64,000 nt of DNA from Serilophus lunatus (GCA_013399895.1 VXBA01004867.1:709653-773652), one strand, 5' to 3'. Shown: positions 37,263 to 51,455, numbered from the stretch's first letter. The notes: generated by a model not told the origin, from the letters alone. Made by a program: numbers and translations.

Positions 37263-40200
37263 CCCTTCCATCCTCTGAAGATCTTATAGGACCTCGCAGA
37301 CTCATGTGCAGTCTCTTGCCTCGCTGCCCTATGCTCTTGGATAGCTACTGCAGCCTTGGGAAAGCAAAGGTGGTCTCAGCAGGAAGAAATGACCACCTCA
37401 ACCAAGACCCCCCCACCCTCCAGACACACAGACAAAGGTCTAGGTTGGAGGGCAATGGGAGCTGCTCTCATAAGGGAGAGTAGCAGGGAGCAAGTGGTTT
37501 GGATGCTGTGGTTCTCTGGGGGAGACTCACTGGGTGCCAGCATGAAGTGGGAAGGGACCTGCTAAACCAAAGCCTCTCTGGGAGCCATGGGGATCTATGA
37601 CATGGTCCTGATATCCCTGTTCCCCAACCCTCTCTTGGGAACCTGTCCAAGAAAAACTTGCTTATGACCCCATTCATCCCAAGAGAACAGCCTTCCCCAA
37701 ATCCATCATCCATTTTTGTCCTGGTGACTCCCATCCCCTGTCTAAGGAGTGCTCACATTTGGAGCATGGTGGTGTGATTTCTCCCTCTGTTCTCCCTGTC
37801 TGTGAGCATCATGGGCCAAGAGACGCCTGAAGACTGTGAGGACACAGAACTGATGTGAGAAGTTTTCCTTCATCTTAGGGCCTCACAAGCAACCACCTTC
37901 CCCAGTCAGGAGCCAACAGACAGAGGTCACTTCCTATCTCACAGCCTCCCACCTCCATCCACCCATTAGGTGAACCCAGAAGACAGGAATGCCCTGACTC
38001 TCCCCCAGCATCTCTCCTATCCATCACATCAAGTGGCAGCTCATGCATAAGGATTTAACTCAACCAAAAATGAACATATTTCACAATGCCCACACCCTGA
38101 AGAAACACCAGCAGACTCACACCATCAAAGAAACTCTCTGAAACCCAAAAATCAGCTCTTCTTCTCCACATCCAGCCTCTCCTTCCTGCCCTAGGCAAAT
38201 CCTGACTGCTGCTCACAACATCTACCTCCTTCTTGTGACCCATAAGGCCACATTGCCCACCCTCCTGGGGTCTTGCGTAATGGGGAAGTGTCAGAGATTA
38301 GAGATGAGAGAGCAGAGACTGCAATATAAAAGCAAACTGAATAATTAAAGAGAAGAGCTGTTCCTCCCAGAGAACAAAATGAAAGAGTTGTGTGATTTGA
38401 GCAGAAGTGACCTTTACACTTCATTACAAGGAGGTGGCGTCCTTATAGGGTTATTAATATTTCCAGCTGAATTAGCTTGGGTTAAAAATGGCTCAAAGGA
38501 ATGAAGAAGGAGAGGGAGAATGCACAAAAATATATCATTCTGTCTTTTTCTCCTCCTCTTTGCTTTTCAATTTTCTTTTTTTTTTCTTTTTTTTTTTTTT
38601 TAATTTGTTGACTTGAAGGCAGAAGGGCTGGCCATCAGGAACAAGGTTTCATTAGCAATAGTGAGAGCTGCAGCATGACCTGGCTGAGAGATCCTCCCTC
38701 CACCCCAGCTCTGCTTCAGCCAGGAGCCTGTGTGGTGCCTCTGTGGCTGTTTCCCCATGTTCTCACCTGGGGCACAGAGAGAGTCATCATTCACCAAGCT
38801 GCAAAGACATCATGGGATTAATGTTCAGATGTAGTGGAGCTCAGAGCTGCTGTTGGGTCCACATGGATTCACTAGGATCTACTAGGGCATTACAGGTCTC
38901 ACACACGCTCTTGTGGTTACCATTCACCATTCTCTCCCCTTCCTACAAAACATCTTCCCACTTTCATCAATGGGGAAGTGGCCAACTCTGCTCAGCACAC
39001 TTTAACCCACCCAACTGTGGAGGCATTTACACCCTGACACAAGGGACAGACAGAAATCCTCCCTCCCCAACAAGACAAAGCCAAGGCCTTCACTAAAGTT
39101 ATTTTAGCAGAGGACAGACCATACAACTGCTACAGAGAATAAAGTTGCTTCAGTTCTGTAGCTGACAGAAGTTCATATACACACACACAGACACTTCTTC
39201 CCCCAGTGTACACACAGAAAAGGACCCTCACTTCAGCAGATGCAGACCCACACAGCCTTACAAAAGCATGACTGTCAATAATATCCCAAAGCACTAGGTG
39301 AATTAAACAAGCAAAGTTGAACTTGGCAATCTAAACCCAAATCTAAGCTGCACTTTTGTTGCTCAGGGCTTTGAGTGTACACAGCTGTGCTTTCTGCCCA
39401 GATCACTCAGTCTCATACGAGTCTCATCACTCACTGTGGATGCAAAAGCATTTGCTACCTTGATAACACATCAGACACGTGGTTGCTCCTTCACGAGCCT
39501 GACTTAAACAATTTTTTAAGTGCCTCTCTCTGCCCAGCAATAACAGACATCAGGAAAACCTACCATAGCAAACAGAAGAAGAGGGAAACATATAAGCAGG
39601 TGCACATCAATAAGGAACAACAATGTTGTGGTGGAGCCTGCAATCAGTGTCAGGGGCTGCACTGTTGCCACAGTGGTTCCCTCCACACCCTCCATCCCAG
39701 AGGCACAGCAGGTCGCCTTCCCCTGCTCCGCTTGTGGAGGGGGTTCTTGCAAATTTAATGCAAGAACACAAATCAAGAGTTTAGGCTTTTGCAGTGATCA
39801 TGAAATGGACACAGTGGCAGCTGCTTCTCCTCCAGTGGCTGCTGAATCACATCCCCTCACTTATTTATAGGCCTCCCCAGGGTGCTCACAGTCGAGTTGA
39901 TGACAAATGCCAATGAATATCCACCCTCACTCCCACAAGGTGTTGTTATCCTGGCTGTAAGGGAGATGCAAAGCAATGAAATAACACACCCTCAGCTGCG
40001 CCAGACGGATGTAACGGAGGCAGGCAGAGGATCCAAGACACTTCACCAACCTGCCTGTGCCTCCAGCATCACCTGAGGGGTGTTCCCAGCAAATGCTCTC
40101 ACCCTCCAAGATGTAGATCATGCCCCATAGTTTTTGATGCCATCTTCACTTTGACAAAGGGCAATGGTCTTATGGCCACAGTAAAGAGGACACTGGTGCA

Positions 40201-43089
40201 TAGACCAAGTTGAGGGCTTACCTGGGTTCTGAACGATCAGGGAAACATTCCAGGGATGGAGACCAAGATGTTGATGGTTCAGAGGGAGGAGCAGGAGGAG
40301 ATGTTGAGACACAACGAACAGACAAAGTTTTCCCCTTGTTGCTGGACACTACTGCACATGGGTGAGACACTGAGCATTTCCAATGGCAAGAGAGGAAAAA
40401 ATTCAGACTTAATCTGGCCTTGGGAGTAGCAAAGGCATGAAACTCAAGGGAGAAGAAGGGAAACATTTCTCGTGCTGGGTCAGGTAGGTAGGAATACCTT
40501 CCAGGGACAGCAAAGGGGAAGAGTACACCTTATTCTCTCCATAAAGCATCCCTCCCAGGTGACCTCTACTTAGGCTGCACTCCAGAAGGAAGAGATCATT
40601 TCTCTTGCCTTAGTGCCAGGGAGCTCGCTCCGGATATACCAACAAACTCTGGTGCTGTACAGCTGATAAAAGTAGAAGTCAGCCAGTGAGATCTCCATTA
40701 TCAGTGATGATTCACAGGCCATAGAGGTTACAGCTTGCCTTGTAGATGTCACTGGCAGACAAGGAAAAGCATCTTATCTATAAACTGGGATGAATTACAA
40801 TTGCTGATATAGCCCACACAGGAGCTCCTGCCTGCTTTCCAGAATAGAGTGACTGTTTAAATGATACATGAATCTGCAGGACCCCTCTACAGGGCTCTCT
40901 AGCTGGGAAAGAGCCACCTGAGCAGGTGTCAGAGTCCTGTCTCTCACTACCAGCCAGACCAGAGCTGGGCCTCTCTTTCTTAGGCTTCCTGGTGTTAGTG
41001 ACACTGTGCTGTTGTAGCGGGATTTTTATTCAAGTCATCACTCATATCCTAAATCTGAAGTGGCTGTTTGGACTAGACATGTTTTCTGTGAAAATTTCCA
41101 CATGGGCTGAAAAAGCAATGGGGTTTACAGGGAACATCCAGGGACTTGTTCCAGTGCAATTCCAGATGGATTTAGGAAGTCAGTGAGCTGCTCTACAAGG
41201 GAAGCTTGGATCTCCATGGAGTTTCTGGGCTGAAAATCTCTGAGGTCTGGTTTAGGCTTGAGCTCACAGTGAGGCCAACAATACTACTGAAAAAGTCTCC
41301 CCCCTTGACTCTTCAGCTCCGTGATGTTTTTAAGCACACAGTTCCTGATTTAGGTGGAATTAGCTGATGGCATAAAATGTTATTGAACTGGAGTCAGATA
41401 GACAGAAAGGTCATCTACATTTTGTTTTCTCAGTTTCAGCTTTCTTCAGCCAAGCCCATGATGGATCTGAAAGGATGAGAGGCAGCAGCAATCCCACACA
41501 ACTGACTGAGATCCACTGGGAAATGCAACTGTGGAGCAGTGGGGAGAAAAGGAGGGAAGAGTTAAAAAGAGGAGATAGGAGAAGTCTCCTTGCTAATCTC
41601 AACAAATAAGTCCCACTTTAACTCTGCTAACACAGAAAGCAGTAACGGCAGTAGTTCATCATCTGAAGACTGTGACATGAAATTTTATCTTTTTTCATTG
41701 CTTTCACAGCAATTTTGCACTGTGTTTGATAGCTGATGAGCATATCCAAATTCATGCAGCCCTACCACCCCTCTCCCTCTGCCTACTCGCACTCACCCAC
41801 GCTCTTCTGCGTGTGACTCAGAATGAAAAGGGATTTAGAAAGATGCAGGGAACGTTTACAAGCCACCCACCGTTTCACCCTTAGCCTGGATGGCCACATA
41901 AGCACCTCCAGTTGGCATTTTGAGGCAAATCCCTGGGACAGGCATTTCTCCTGTCCCCAACCCAGACAGGCACAGAGCAAAGGTACACAAGGTCTGCCTC
42001 AGTGTTTACTGTTGGCTGAATGTTGCAAGGCTGGATTTTCTTTAAAACAAGGCAAGTCTTTTGACTTCTTGCTTGATGCCTTGTCCATAGGCAATATCAG
42101 TCCAGGAGTGGTCACTGCAGCACACTCCAGAGACCTCCAGAATATGATCTCATGTACCTTGGTCACACTGGGCAGCGTAGGAGGCTGGGAAACATTTGTG
42201 AAATAGCAACAGCCTGTCCCCATTCAGGAGCACCAGTAAAACCATGATTGTGTGAGAAAGCAAATGGCTTTTTCTGGGCTGGGCGAGTGAGGCGTGAAGG
42301 CTTGAGTCTGTGAACTCTCCAGCAAAATTTCTGCAGCGTTGTGTCACTGGTGCAGGTTCCACCACCACAAAACAAGCAGCAAAAAATCTCCCAGCAGCAG
42401 CTGCCAGGGACTGAGCTAAACAGATTTGGGTAACAAACTAAAGCCAGTCTCCCTCTTAACGCGGCTGCTTAGAAGCCATTTAGGGGAGTGTGTCACCACT
42501 AACATCATCCTGTTTCCATGGAGACCAGATTAACAGAACGGTCTGGAGAAACTGCACTCCTAATCTCTCCCAGAGAAGGGAGCTTGCTGATACAAGAGAC
42601 TTTAAAACATCTTTAATCCAAACTCAGGGTTTTCCTTTCCATGTTCTCTCTAATCCTTCTAGAAGTTACCAGCCCCTTTCATCCCAGAGCTCAGCACAAT
42701 AGCATCAAGCAGTGCAGTCATCCACAGCCTCTGCAGTCCCTTGCTAAAATAAAGTCTGCTAGCTCTGTCTGAAAAAGTTTGGCTGTCTTAAAAGTAACGA
42801 TTGCCCCAGCCCGTCATGTACAAGGGGCCTGCAAAATGATGTCTGGATTGGTGCACTCAGCCTACTTTCTGGAGATGGATCACTGAAGACAGAGATGGAG
42901 GCACCTTCCTCCATCAACAAAAAGATCCAGCTCCTGCCTTCTGTATTGCACAAGATACTTTGCATTGACTTTTTTTCCCCTGAGCTTTTGCCTTTCCTGT
43001 GTAGCATCCCAGAAAAGAACAGATCCCATAGGATAGTTTGCCCAGTGGAATGGTACACTGCTGTTGCACAGATTGACCTAAAGATTTAT
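37263..43089. other. Intergenic with one polypyrimidine tract
   Basis: About 5.8 kb. The open frames of up to 127 codons lack domains and overlap others on the opposite strand. A T-rich tract occurs near 38.57 kb and is listed separately. Nothing else is recognised. Confidence 0.5.
38541..38602. repeat. Low-complexity T/C tract
   Basis: A plus-strand run of almost only T and C ends in two T tracts of ten or more bases, then TAATTTG. It could be the reverse complement of a retrotransposon poly(A) tail, but no element body is recognisable beside it. Confidence 0.75.
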
Positions 43090-43365
43090 AGAATCACTGA
43101 ACAGTTTAAGTTGTAAAGACCTTAAAGATAATCTAATCCCATTCCCTCACCACACCTTCCACTAGACCAAGTTGCTCTGAACCCCATCCAACCTGGCCTT
43201 GAGCCCAGGGATGGGGCAGCCACAGCTTCTCTGGGCAACCTGTGCCAGGGCCTCACCACCCTCACAGGGAAGAATTTCCTCCTAATATCTAATGTAAATC
43301 TACCCTCCTTCAGCTTAAGATCATTCCTTGTCAGAAGTTCCTCTCCAGCTCTCATTCCCAGGGGA
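43090..43365 (-). mobile_element. CR1 LINE 3' end, antisense
   Basis: Plus-strand text TAGAATCACTGAACAGTTTA, AACCCCATCCAACCTGGCCT, GGGCAACCTGTGCCAGGGCC and TTGTCAGAAGTTCCTCTCC is the reverse complement of a CR1 3' end. About 275 bp remain. Confidence 0.9.
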
Positions 43366-46300
43366 ACTTCAGACCCCAAATTTAATTCTAGTTTAGGAGG
43401 TCAGAGCACAGTTACCATAATATTTATTTCTAGCAGCCCTGCAAATTCAAATACAGCAGAATGAGGTCGACTTCCCCTCCAGATCTTTTGGGCTTGGTCT
43501 GTCCTTTTACTGATGAACAGTTCAAGTCTCCAAATCCTTCAGGAGTTCCTGCACCTTCCGTGCTCATCCAAGGCAGGCACCTGCATTTTCAAACTACCAG
43601 GCAGGGTCAGCTTTTGTTGATTTTTTTGCCCAATGGGATTCACGGTGATTAAGCCCCATGTACTCCTCAGATACTCCAGGCAGGTGGGACAGTGCACACA
43701 GCCCTTTGTGCTCTCCATAGAGGGCCCACTGGACACCCCAGATGTGGCTCATACAGCGTTCCAGCTGTGATGAGGCAGAGCCATTTGAAACAGCTCCATC
43801 TGCTGAGCTGAACAAGACATCAAAGGCTCTGCCACCTTCCTGTCGTTTCCAGAAGTTAAAAGAAATTTCACTACTTGCTTTTTCTTGCTTTTACCCCAAA
43901 AGCTTGTCAGAAGGTTCCTGACAAACTTTAGCAGTCCCAAACTGATGAAGAAGGAGTCAGTGTGAGTGGGAAAGTTCAGATCAATCTCAGTTTCATTCCT
44001 GTTACTCTTGCCAGAGGGGTTGATGATGTCCTGAACATCTGGAGGCATAGCTATGTTTTGCACAGCCTTGTCTCAGAGGGCTGGAACTTGTAAACCAGCT
44101 GGTAAACCACAAGGTTTACCTGAGTCAACTCTCTGGCCCTTCCCTGGGATCCTGCATGTGCTGAGGATTCTCTTGGCAGACAATACACATGCCAGCCCAA
44201 AGCTTTCCAAAAGCTCTAACACAAGCAAAACATACACCTGGAAATGGTCAGGCTGAGCCACATCTGTGTCCTACAGCTGTGGGCAGTGAAGGGTTAGTTT
44301 CCTCTCCAGGCTCTAAAGGCATATCTCTGCAGCTCCAGACTATTTCTGTTCAGCATCTCTGATTTCAGATGAGAGCTGTGCTGTGGGATAGAGCTGACAT
44401 GTGGGATAAGAGCAAAATTACATATAGAATATTTTGGTGCAGGGTTTCCTACACCTACTTCCACTGTCCTCCTTTGACTGAAGGGTTGGTTGCCCAGATG
44501 ATTGGCTGCTGGATTCTGCCTTGTATCCACAGCCATTCTGGGTCAGACAAACAATTTCATCTCCTCAATCTCACCCCTCCAGCTGGTGTCTCTGAAAATA
44601 CAATGCCCAGAATAGAAAATAAAAATGCTGAATATTATTAGTTATATTATTATTAATGTTTGGTGCAAATAGGTTGTGCTGTCATCACCAAGGCCATGTC
44701 TAGAGGCCCAGAGACCATAATCAAGGACTTCCAGGAAGGATGATCTGCAGCCTCTGAGTGTCTGTTTGGCCAGCCCTGCCTTAGATCTGCCCCTCAATCT
44801 GTCAGCTTGGGGCTGTTGGGGGGGCGTGGGTGGAGAGGAGGGGTCGGGAAGGAGCTGGCCTGAGCACACCACACAGGTAGAGGAGATGGCAACTGCCTTC
44901 TTACTGTCACTGAAAATTGCCAGGAAGAAATTAAACCCTCCAACACCACTTGTAAGTGTTAGTGAGCCACGCATTACTTTATTCTGCAGTGAATCATTCC
45001 AGCTACATATGTCCCTTTCAAGACTTTTCACGTATTTATACATTTTAGCAAACAAAGAAATTAACATTCATTGGCTCTAAATGACACAATTCTCTTAATT
45101 TAATTAGTATTCTATCCTTTATGGGCTAATTTGGTCGGCATTCTTCGGTTCTGTTATCATTCTTCCTTAGACAGAGTCTCCAGCTTTCAGGCTGTTAATC
45201 TCCTCTGCATCTTCTCATTGCTTCAACATATCTTTGAAGGACCATAACTTTAAGATCCCAGACGTACAACCTTCAGCTCCCTCAAGCTTTGTTCATTGAA
45301 GCATACCAGAGCTAGTCCAGAGAAACACAAAGCTTTGGTTGCTTAAAGGTCAAACCAACAACGGTCTCCATAATGAAACCTAGCACCTGTTACCATTAAC
45401 TAAAAAATATAGGAAAATTATACCATTTCCAACCCCACCTGTAGCTTCCAGGCACCTCAGCTGTCCCAGCAGGATGGCAGAGGGGATCGAGGTGCTCACA
45501 GCCATGAAGCACCTCGGAGGTTTCCTCCCAGACATGGGCTGGATGCTGGGGGACAGCAAGAGGGACCAGCTTTGCTGACTCGGCCTCGGCTGTCGGGCCT
45601 GGTGTGTCTTCAGCAGGATCTGTCACGCTCTGCCACTGTGCCTTGTTTTTGCTGGCGGGCAAGAGCTCAGCCACAGACAGGCGACCAGGGGGAGGGAAGC
45701 GGGAAGGAGAGGGGGCAGATGAGATAACTAGGTAGTGTGAGGATAATAAAAGAAGACAGCTGCCCTAGAAAACTCAAAAGATAATCAGCAAGAAAAAAAA
45801 ACCTGGGAACTAATTCCAAAGTGTGTGATTCCCACTGAGCCCACGGGAGAGAGGCACGTCGTGCCACCCACTCCCACTGTGACTCCTTGCTGCCGAGCAT
45901 TCCGGTGGCCAGCGCCCAGGCACTTCTGGCAGCTGCCAGAGCCCTTCATGTCAGAGTGGTTTATAGCCAAGGAAAAGCAGATGGCTGCACGGCTTTCCCC
46001 ACAAGCAGAGGACCTGCCCTGTGGGACAGGACAGCTTTCAATCTGGAGTGCACCATGTTTGCAGCACAGACCCGTCAACCTGGGCTCTGCAATGCCAAGC
46101 CTCTGCATCTCTGTGGATGTCGTGGAATGCAAACAGGGCTAAAACAGACCAGCAGGGACTTGTCTATGCCTTCGTACTCCGGTCTTTTCCTTACATTGTC
46201 ACTATTTGAAACCCTCAACCCTTCCAAAGGTGCTGGGCAAGAGTCTCCATTCTGCCCTAGTGAAGAACTAAACCCTGCAGAGCTCTGTGGAGGCCAGACA

Positions 46301-48380
46301 TAAGGGCTTGTTACCCTCTCAGTTATGCCAGCGTGTTTACATGAAGCACTGAAGCAACACACCAGCGGTCCCCAAAGCAACTGAGTCTAAAGGCCTTTTA
46401 TCATTCAGGTCCTCTGATGCACCACAGCATAAGATGCAGGAACGCCATAAGGCTCTTAAGCAGCAAAAACACCACGACGTGCACCCTGCTGACCTGAGCA
46501 GGATCTCATAGGAGGTCCATAGCAAAGAGATGAGAGATAAACCCGTGCCTCTTAACTCAACATTTTTCCTGTGCAAATGAAGCCACCACATAAACACACA
46601 GCACTGGTGCTTTCACGGATGGCATCAGCAAGCAAAGTTTCCCAAGAGTCGCAAAGATAGAGGAAAAGTTAAAGCAAAACGAAACATGGGACCACGAAGA
46701 AGCTTATACTTTCCAAGTTTACACAAAAAGCAGGGAGGGACTAAAAACGATAAGAGAGCACAGCTTTTCTTCCCTTCCAGCCACCCTGTCCACAAGCCAC
46801 TCTCCCAGCATGGGGAAGGCAGATCACACTTAATCCTCCCTACAGATATTCACACCCCTCGCTTCAGTGCCTGGAGCCTGACTTGCAGAAGTGAAAACAG
46901 CCGCTACAAAGTCAAAGCTAAGTGGCAGCTTCCCATTTACCGAGCTCTAATTGCCAGCTGAGCAGACGGTTAATCTCCCAGAACGTGCTGTGATAAGGGT
47001 GTTGCTGAGTCCCCGTAATTGCTTAAGAGCTGCCATCGAGGATGTCGGGAATTGCCCAATTATTCTCCCTAGTTTCTCCACACCCCACATTCCCCCCACC
47101 CCCCACAAAATTCAAGTTTTGTGAATTAGCAGGGAGATTTATTTTTTTTTCTCCTCAAAAACAACTGGCACAGGGTTTTTCAGCAGTTCAGAAAGGATGA
47201 AGAGATTATATCTGAGCTGGCTAAGCCTGTGTGGGCAGGGAGAAGAAAATAGGAGGGAGCAGTAGCGAGGATCCCACTGTTGGATGGACGGGCTTGCCGT
47301 GGGGAGGGGGAGGACGCTGTGTAAAACCCCTCACTCTGAAAGGGAAGGGGACGGAAGGCTACACTCACAGGTGATGCCTTGAACAGAATTCATCCCAAAG
47401 AACCAGTGCTGGCCCTGAGTAAAAATCACATCCAATTTCCACCTCCTCAATAGTTCTGTTGAGTAATAAATTAGCTCCACATCCAAGCAGGCTGAAACAC
47501 TCACACAGTTACCTTATTCAGTGCTGAGAAGCTAAAGCTTCCTTGCCAAGGCCAGCAGGCTGGGGAGAGTAAAACATCCAACTCTCCTCAGAGCTCAGAA
47601 GTGAAAAAAAAAACAACAAAAAATGCCAAAAACCACAAGACAGAAAACAAGTCCCTGAACTGCAGATCACCTGCACATCTCCATTTGTTCAGCTATTTTT
47701 CTCCAGATGATGCAGTGGGCCAAGCAGTCATCTGGTATCATCAGCTCAGAGAGGTAAATGAGCCAGGCCTCTACACACACAGGTAGCAGGGCTCAGCTCC
47801 CAGTTCTTGGTTATCTTTGGCAGCTGTTTAAAGTCTGGTTTCCTCCCTAGACACTTCATGGCCATCCTTAGATGCCACTTTTAAGCCTCACGATAGCAGC
47901 TGTTCTTTGAACTGACCAAAACACGAGAAGAACTGAGGGACTCAAAATCTATTCATTTTAATGGGATCAGGTTTATTTTTCTGTAAAGATTTCCTAGAAG
48001 TTTGGATACATTATAGATTCAGCACCTGCTGCAGCACGCCCAGTCTGCCTGGGCCACCTCTGAGTAGGGATGGGACACTCAGGTGGATCTGGGCTCTTTT
48101 TTTGTGCTCTGCACTGCCAGCACGTGTCCTAACCCAGCTGCAAGCCACAGTAACCACAGCAATCACAGCATTTCTACCTCTATGGCATCTGTAAGTGGCT
48201 CTCCATCTCATGGCCTATTTGTCCTATTCTTCCCATTCCAGACCTTGGAGCCACCAGGTAGAGGGTGTATAATGCCAGCTCTTGCACTAGTTTGGTGCTG
48301 GAAAGTTCTCTGTGTCCCCTATCAACTGGATGGGACTGGGGAACTAACAATGGCCCCAGAATAAAAGTCTACCCCATCCT
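43366..48380. other. Intergenic, nothing recognised
   Basis: About 5 kb. Slightly higher CpG content occurs around 44.8, 45.6 and 47.3 kb, but none approaches a CpG island. No gene or known repeat was identified. Confidence 0.5.
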
Positions 48381-48499
48381 AGTCATGGCAAGCTTGAAAG
48401 TGAGATGAACCGAGAGAGGATGCAGGATCTCAGTAAGGGGAAAAAAATGGAGCAGAACAGCTGAAAAGATGACTTAAAATCCCACAGTGCACCTTCAAG

Positions 48500-48665
48500 T
48501 TAGTGAATGTCAGCCACAGTGCTTCAGGAAGAGTCAGAGATCTCTCAGGCAGATCTGAGCTAGACGTTAATTTGTTGAGTAGTTAAAAGGCTGGTAAATA
48601 AGATAATGTCAGATCTGCTGATCCTTTAATGCCCACATGTTCACTCAAAGCTATTATACATTGAT
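48500..48665. repeat. Left member of a weak direct repeat flanking the envelope relic
   Basis: GAGTCAGAGATCTCTCAGGC, then AGATCTGAGCTA and later TTCACTCAAAGCTATTATAC, correspond base by base to a similar block near 51.2-51.35 kb at roughly 70 percent by eye. The placement fits remnants of paired LTRs, but the ends are not defined. Confidence 0.35.
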
Positions 48666-50680
48666 ATAAGCACTGTAATTTGACATATAAACAAAGGCAT
48701 AACAATGAACACAAAGCTACAATGATTAACAAGACTACCATTATGTGCAACATCAAACCCAAAGCTCCAGTTGCTGCTGGTGACCATCCAAGCAGATTCT
48801 CTCACCAGTGATGTTTTCCATCTTTCTTTACACTGGGACATGGTGGGTTGTGAAAGGAGTTGAATAGTTACAGTTGCATCCCATAATTTTTGTAAAATTA
48901 CAAATACAGATATTTGAGGGTTGTGTATAAACAATGGTGGTATCTATAAACAGAGAATCACAAAGGGTTTTCATACAAACACATCCATTCCCAACACACA
49001 AAAATACAGTCTCCCAGGTCTTATTCGGATGTATTTTAAAATTACAAACATTTTGTTCAGTGTCAAGACAAATGTCTTGGGTCTTAACAGCATTGCATTC
49101 TCACATAAATCCTTGCTGTTTCCAAACAGCACATGTGTCAGCAGTGACAGTTTGCCATTTGTTCCCAGTTTGCTGAGTCCATACTCCATGTTTTAAAGGA
49201 CAGGGTACAGTTCCATGGTGATTTGATCCCAGCTCAAAGATCAGGTAAACAGAATCAGTTAGGTTGGGAAAGACCTCTAAAATCATTGTTCCCAACCATT
49301 TAGCATTGCATATGGTTAGAACAAAAACTGTGGCTTTACTGCTGTTGGAGTCGTAAATGAAGTTGACTTGATACCACCAAGATTGGAAATATTTTTTGAA
49401 TTAAATCACATTTTCCCAAATTGCCTTGTGTCTCAGTGGGTAAGGTGTCCTCATTGCCTTCCCTTATAACTAGTGCTGCAGTGGATTGCACCCATAACTG
49501 AGCTTGGATACAGATAAGAACTATGGAAACATTATTCTGGGCAATGCCAAGTGCATCTACAATTAGATGGGGGCCCTTTTCATTAATTCTTTGCTATTTA
49601 GACAATATATCAACTGAGAGGCACTGACTAGTTCCTAATGCCAACAAAGAAGATTGTAATGGGTGTTCCTGTTTATACAAATCACTTGTTGCCAAGCATA
49701 AATTATTTGCCAAAACTTCAGTGTCTGTGATGTTTAATACCCCTAATCCTGTTCCCAGGATGCCAGTCACATCTCTCCTCACTTGTTTTGGAGAGGTGAG
49801 GGCTCACTCCTGCAACCTTGTGAACAACTCTGTATAGATGTATTTAGGAAGGGTAAGCAGGTAGGTTTAAGTGCAGAGACATTAACCTGCAGTGATAATT
49901 CCACTTGTATGAGGCACCATGATGGATTAAGTAGCTGGCCTGTATATTTAATAACATAGGGCTCAATTTCATAAATCTTTGGGGATAAGGTTTCAACAGT
50001 TTTAAGCCTGAGTGGTAGTAGGGTGCATTGTGGAGGTTAAGGTAGCTTTTTCTGTGCTGATATAAATGATCCTAGTTTTAGTTCAATTATATCTCCAGGA
50101 AAAACAGGTAAATTATATCTCCAAGTGCATACTGTTTCTTTTTCCATATGTTCTTCTAATGAAACACTCATTGCACAGCTCTCAGCCTAGTTAGACCTAT
50201 ACTACATTTCAAAGGAACTACATTACTACATTACTAAGTAAGTAAATTTCCCCTTCATCGTTTGGAGCTTGTCTTTCACATATTATGCTTATGTTTCCCT
50301 CTGCCAAATTCATATTAATGGGTGGATTCTTAAATTTGTGCAATTATAGCTTGCTTTGTTAGTGATTGTCATTGTAATGCACTCAGGCTTAAATGTGATT
50401 GCAATCATTACCGTATCGATTTGTACAAACAAAAGACCTGCAGGTCTCCACCAAGCCATACATCAGGCTTGTTGATGTATAGACTAGATCTGGTTCATGT
50501 TGGAGATAAATATGTCTGCAATAAGAGTAAGTATTCATCCAGTGGTTGCTTGACTTAGTTTCCAGGGGAAGTGTTTTGGTATAACCAAGTGAGTCCCATA
50601 GTTCTGGTGGTATTCCTTCGGTTACCCACTTGGAACCCAATGAACACTTCAGTTTTAGTATGAGTGGCCACCTTAAACTA
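48641..50680 (-). pseudogene. Decayed endogenous retrovirus envelope-like sequence
   Basis: Read on the minus strand, several short open frames line up in the order expected for a retroviral envelope glycoprotein. There is a surface-subunit-like piece (50640-50389). A Gly/Leu-rich stretch with a following coil-like region rich in Leu, Ala and Asn/Gln (49782-49594) resembles a transmembrane-subunit N-terminal helix. Further extracellular pieces lie at 49295-49101 and 49189-48971. A Trp-Ser-Pro motif at about 48786 is followed by some 25 hydrophobic residues resembling a membrane anchor. Frames change and stops intervene throughout, so no envelope protein can be made. No gag or pol was recognised. 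The call rests on family resemblance; the retroviral class is not determined. Confidence 0.6.
49249..49303 (-). mobile_element. Possible short CR1 3' remnant
   Basis: The plus-strand sequence AGAATCAGTTAGGTTGGGAA followed by AGACCTCTAAAATCATTG resembles the reverse complement of a CR1 3' end. It is only about 55 bp and lies within the envelope-like region, so it could be a small insertion or a chance match. Confidence 0.4.
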
Positions 50681-51179
50681 CAGTTCTTTTAGCTCCCTCT
50701 CTTCACTACCCTCATCCCTAAATTCCTGGTTAGGGTCCCCCCATATATCTCATCCCAGGCTTCTGGGGATGCAATCAACTTTATGGGGTCTGGGGCATTG
50801 GGGACCCAAGTTATCATAAGTTTTAATTTGTCCTCTGTTCTTTTTCACTTTCCTTCCACCCTCCTGCCCCTACTTGTTTCTGCAATTGATCTATTCACAG
50901 AAATAACAGCATTTCTTATTGTTTTCTTTGTTCCACCTCATCTCATAACATTCTCATTTCCTTTTCTTTGTATTAATTACAATGACACGCTGCTTCCAAA
51001 CACATTTAAAACATCTCACATATTATTCCCTTTTTCTTACCACATTTGAGTTTCCCTCTCATGAGGTTTAACTGTTCCTCTATCTTACTCCAATTACACC
51101 AGTTTTTGAACACTCAGTCCTCAGAAAGTCTTGGAGAAGGTCTAATTCCATGCCTTCATAAACGGTCAGTAATTGAATC

Positions 51180-51345
51180 CTCCATCCTGCCAATTTTGAT
51201 ACAGGAGAAGAGTCAAAGATCACTCATGTGGATCTGAGCTACTAGTTCATTTACCGAGTTCTATTCAGCAGATTTAGGTATGTAAAATATTTAATAAGTA
51301 CAGATGAACAGACTGTCAGCACTATTTATTCACTTAAAGTTAGTA
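51180..51345. repeat. Right member of a weak direct repeat flanking the envelope relic
   Basis: GAGTCAAAGATCACTCATGT, then GGATCTGAGCTA and later TTCACTTAAAGTTAGTATGG, match the block near 48.53-48.66 kb in the same orientation and spacing. It is possibly the other LTR remnant. Divergence is high and no target-site duplication was seen. Confidence 0.35.
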
Positions 51346-51455
51346 TGGGATGCAAAAATTACTGCTAAGCTTACTAGACATGTCTTAAATGTTACATACA
51401 TGCAAAACATGTCCGTTACCAGCCCATGGATGTCTGGTGTCAGCCTCAAGGTGTA

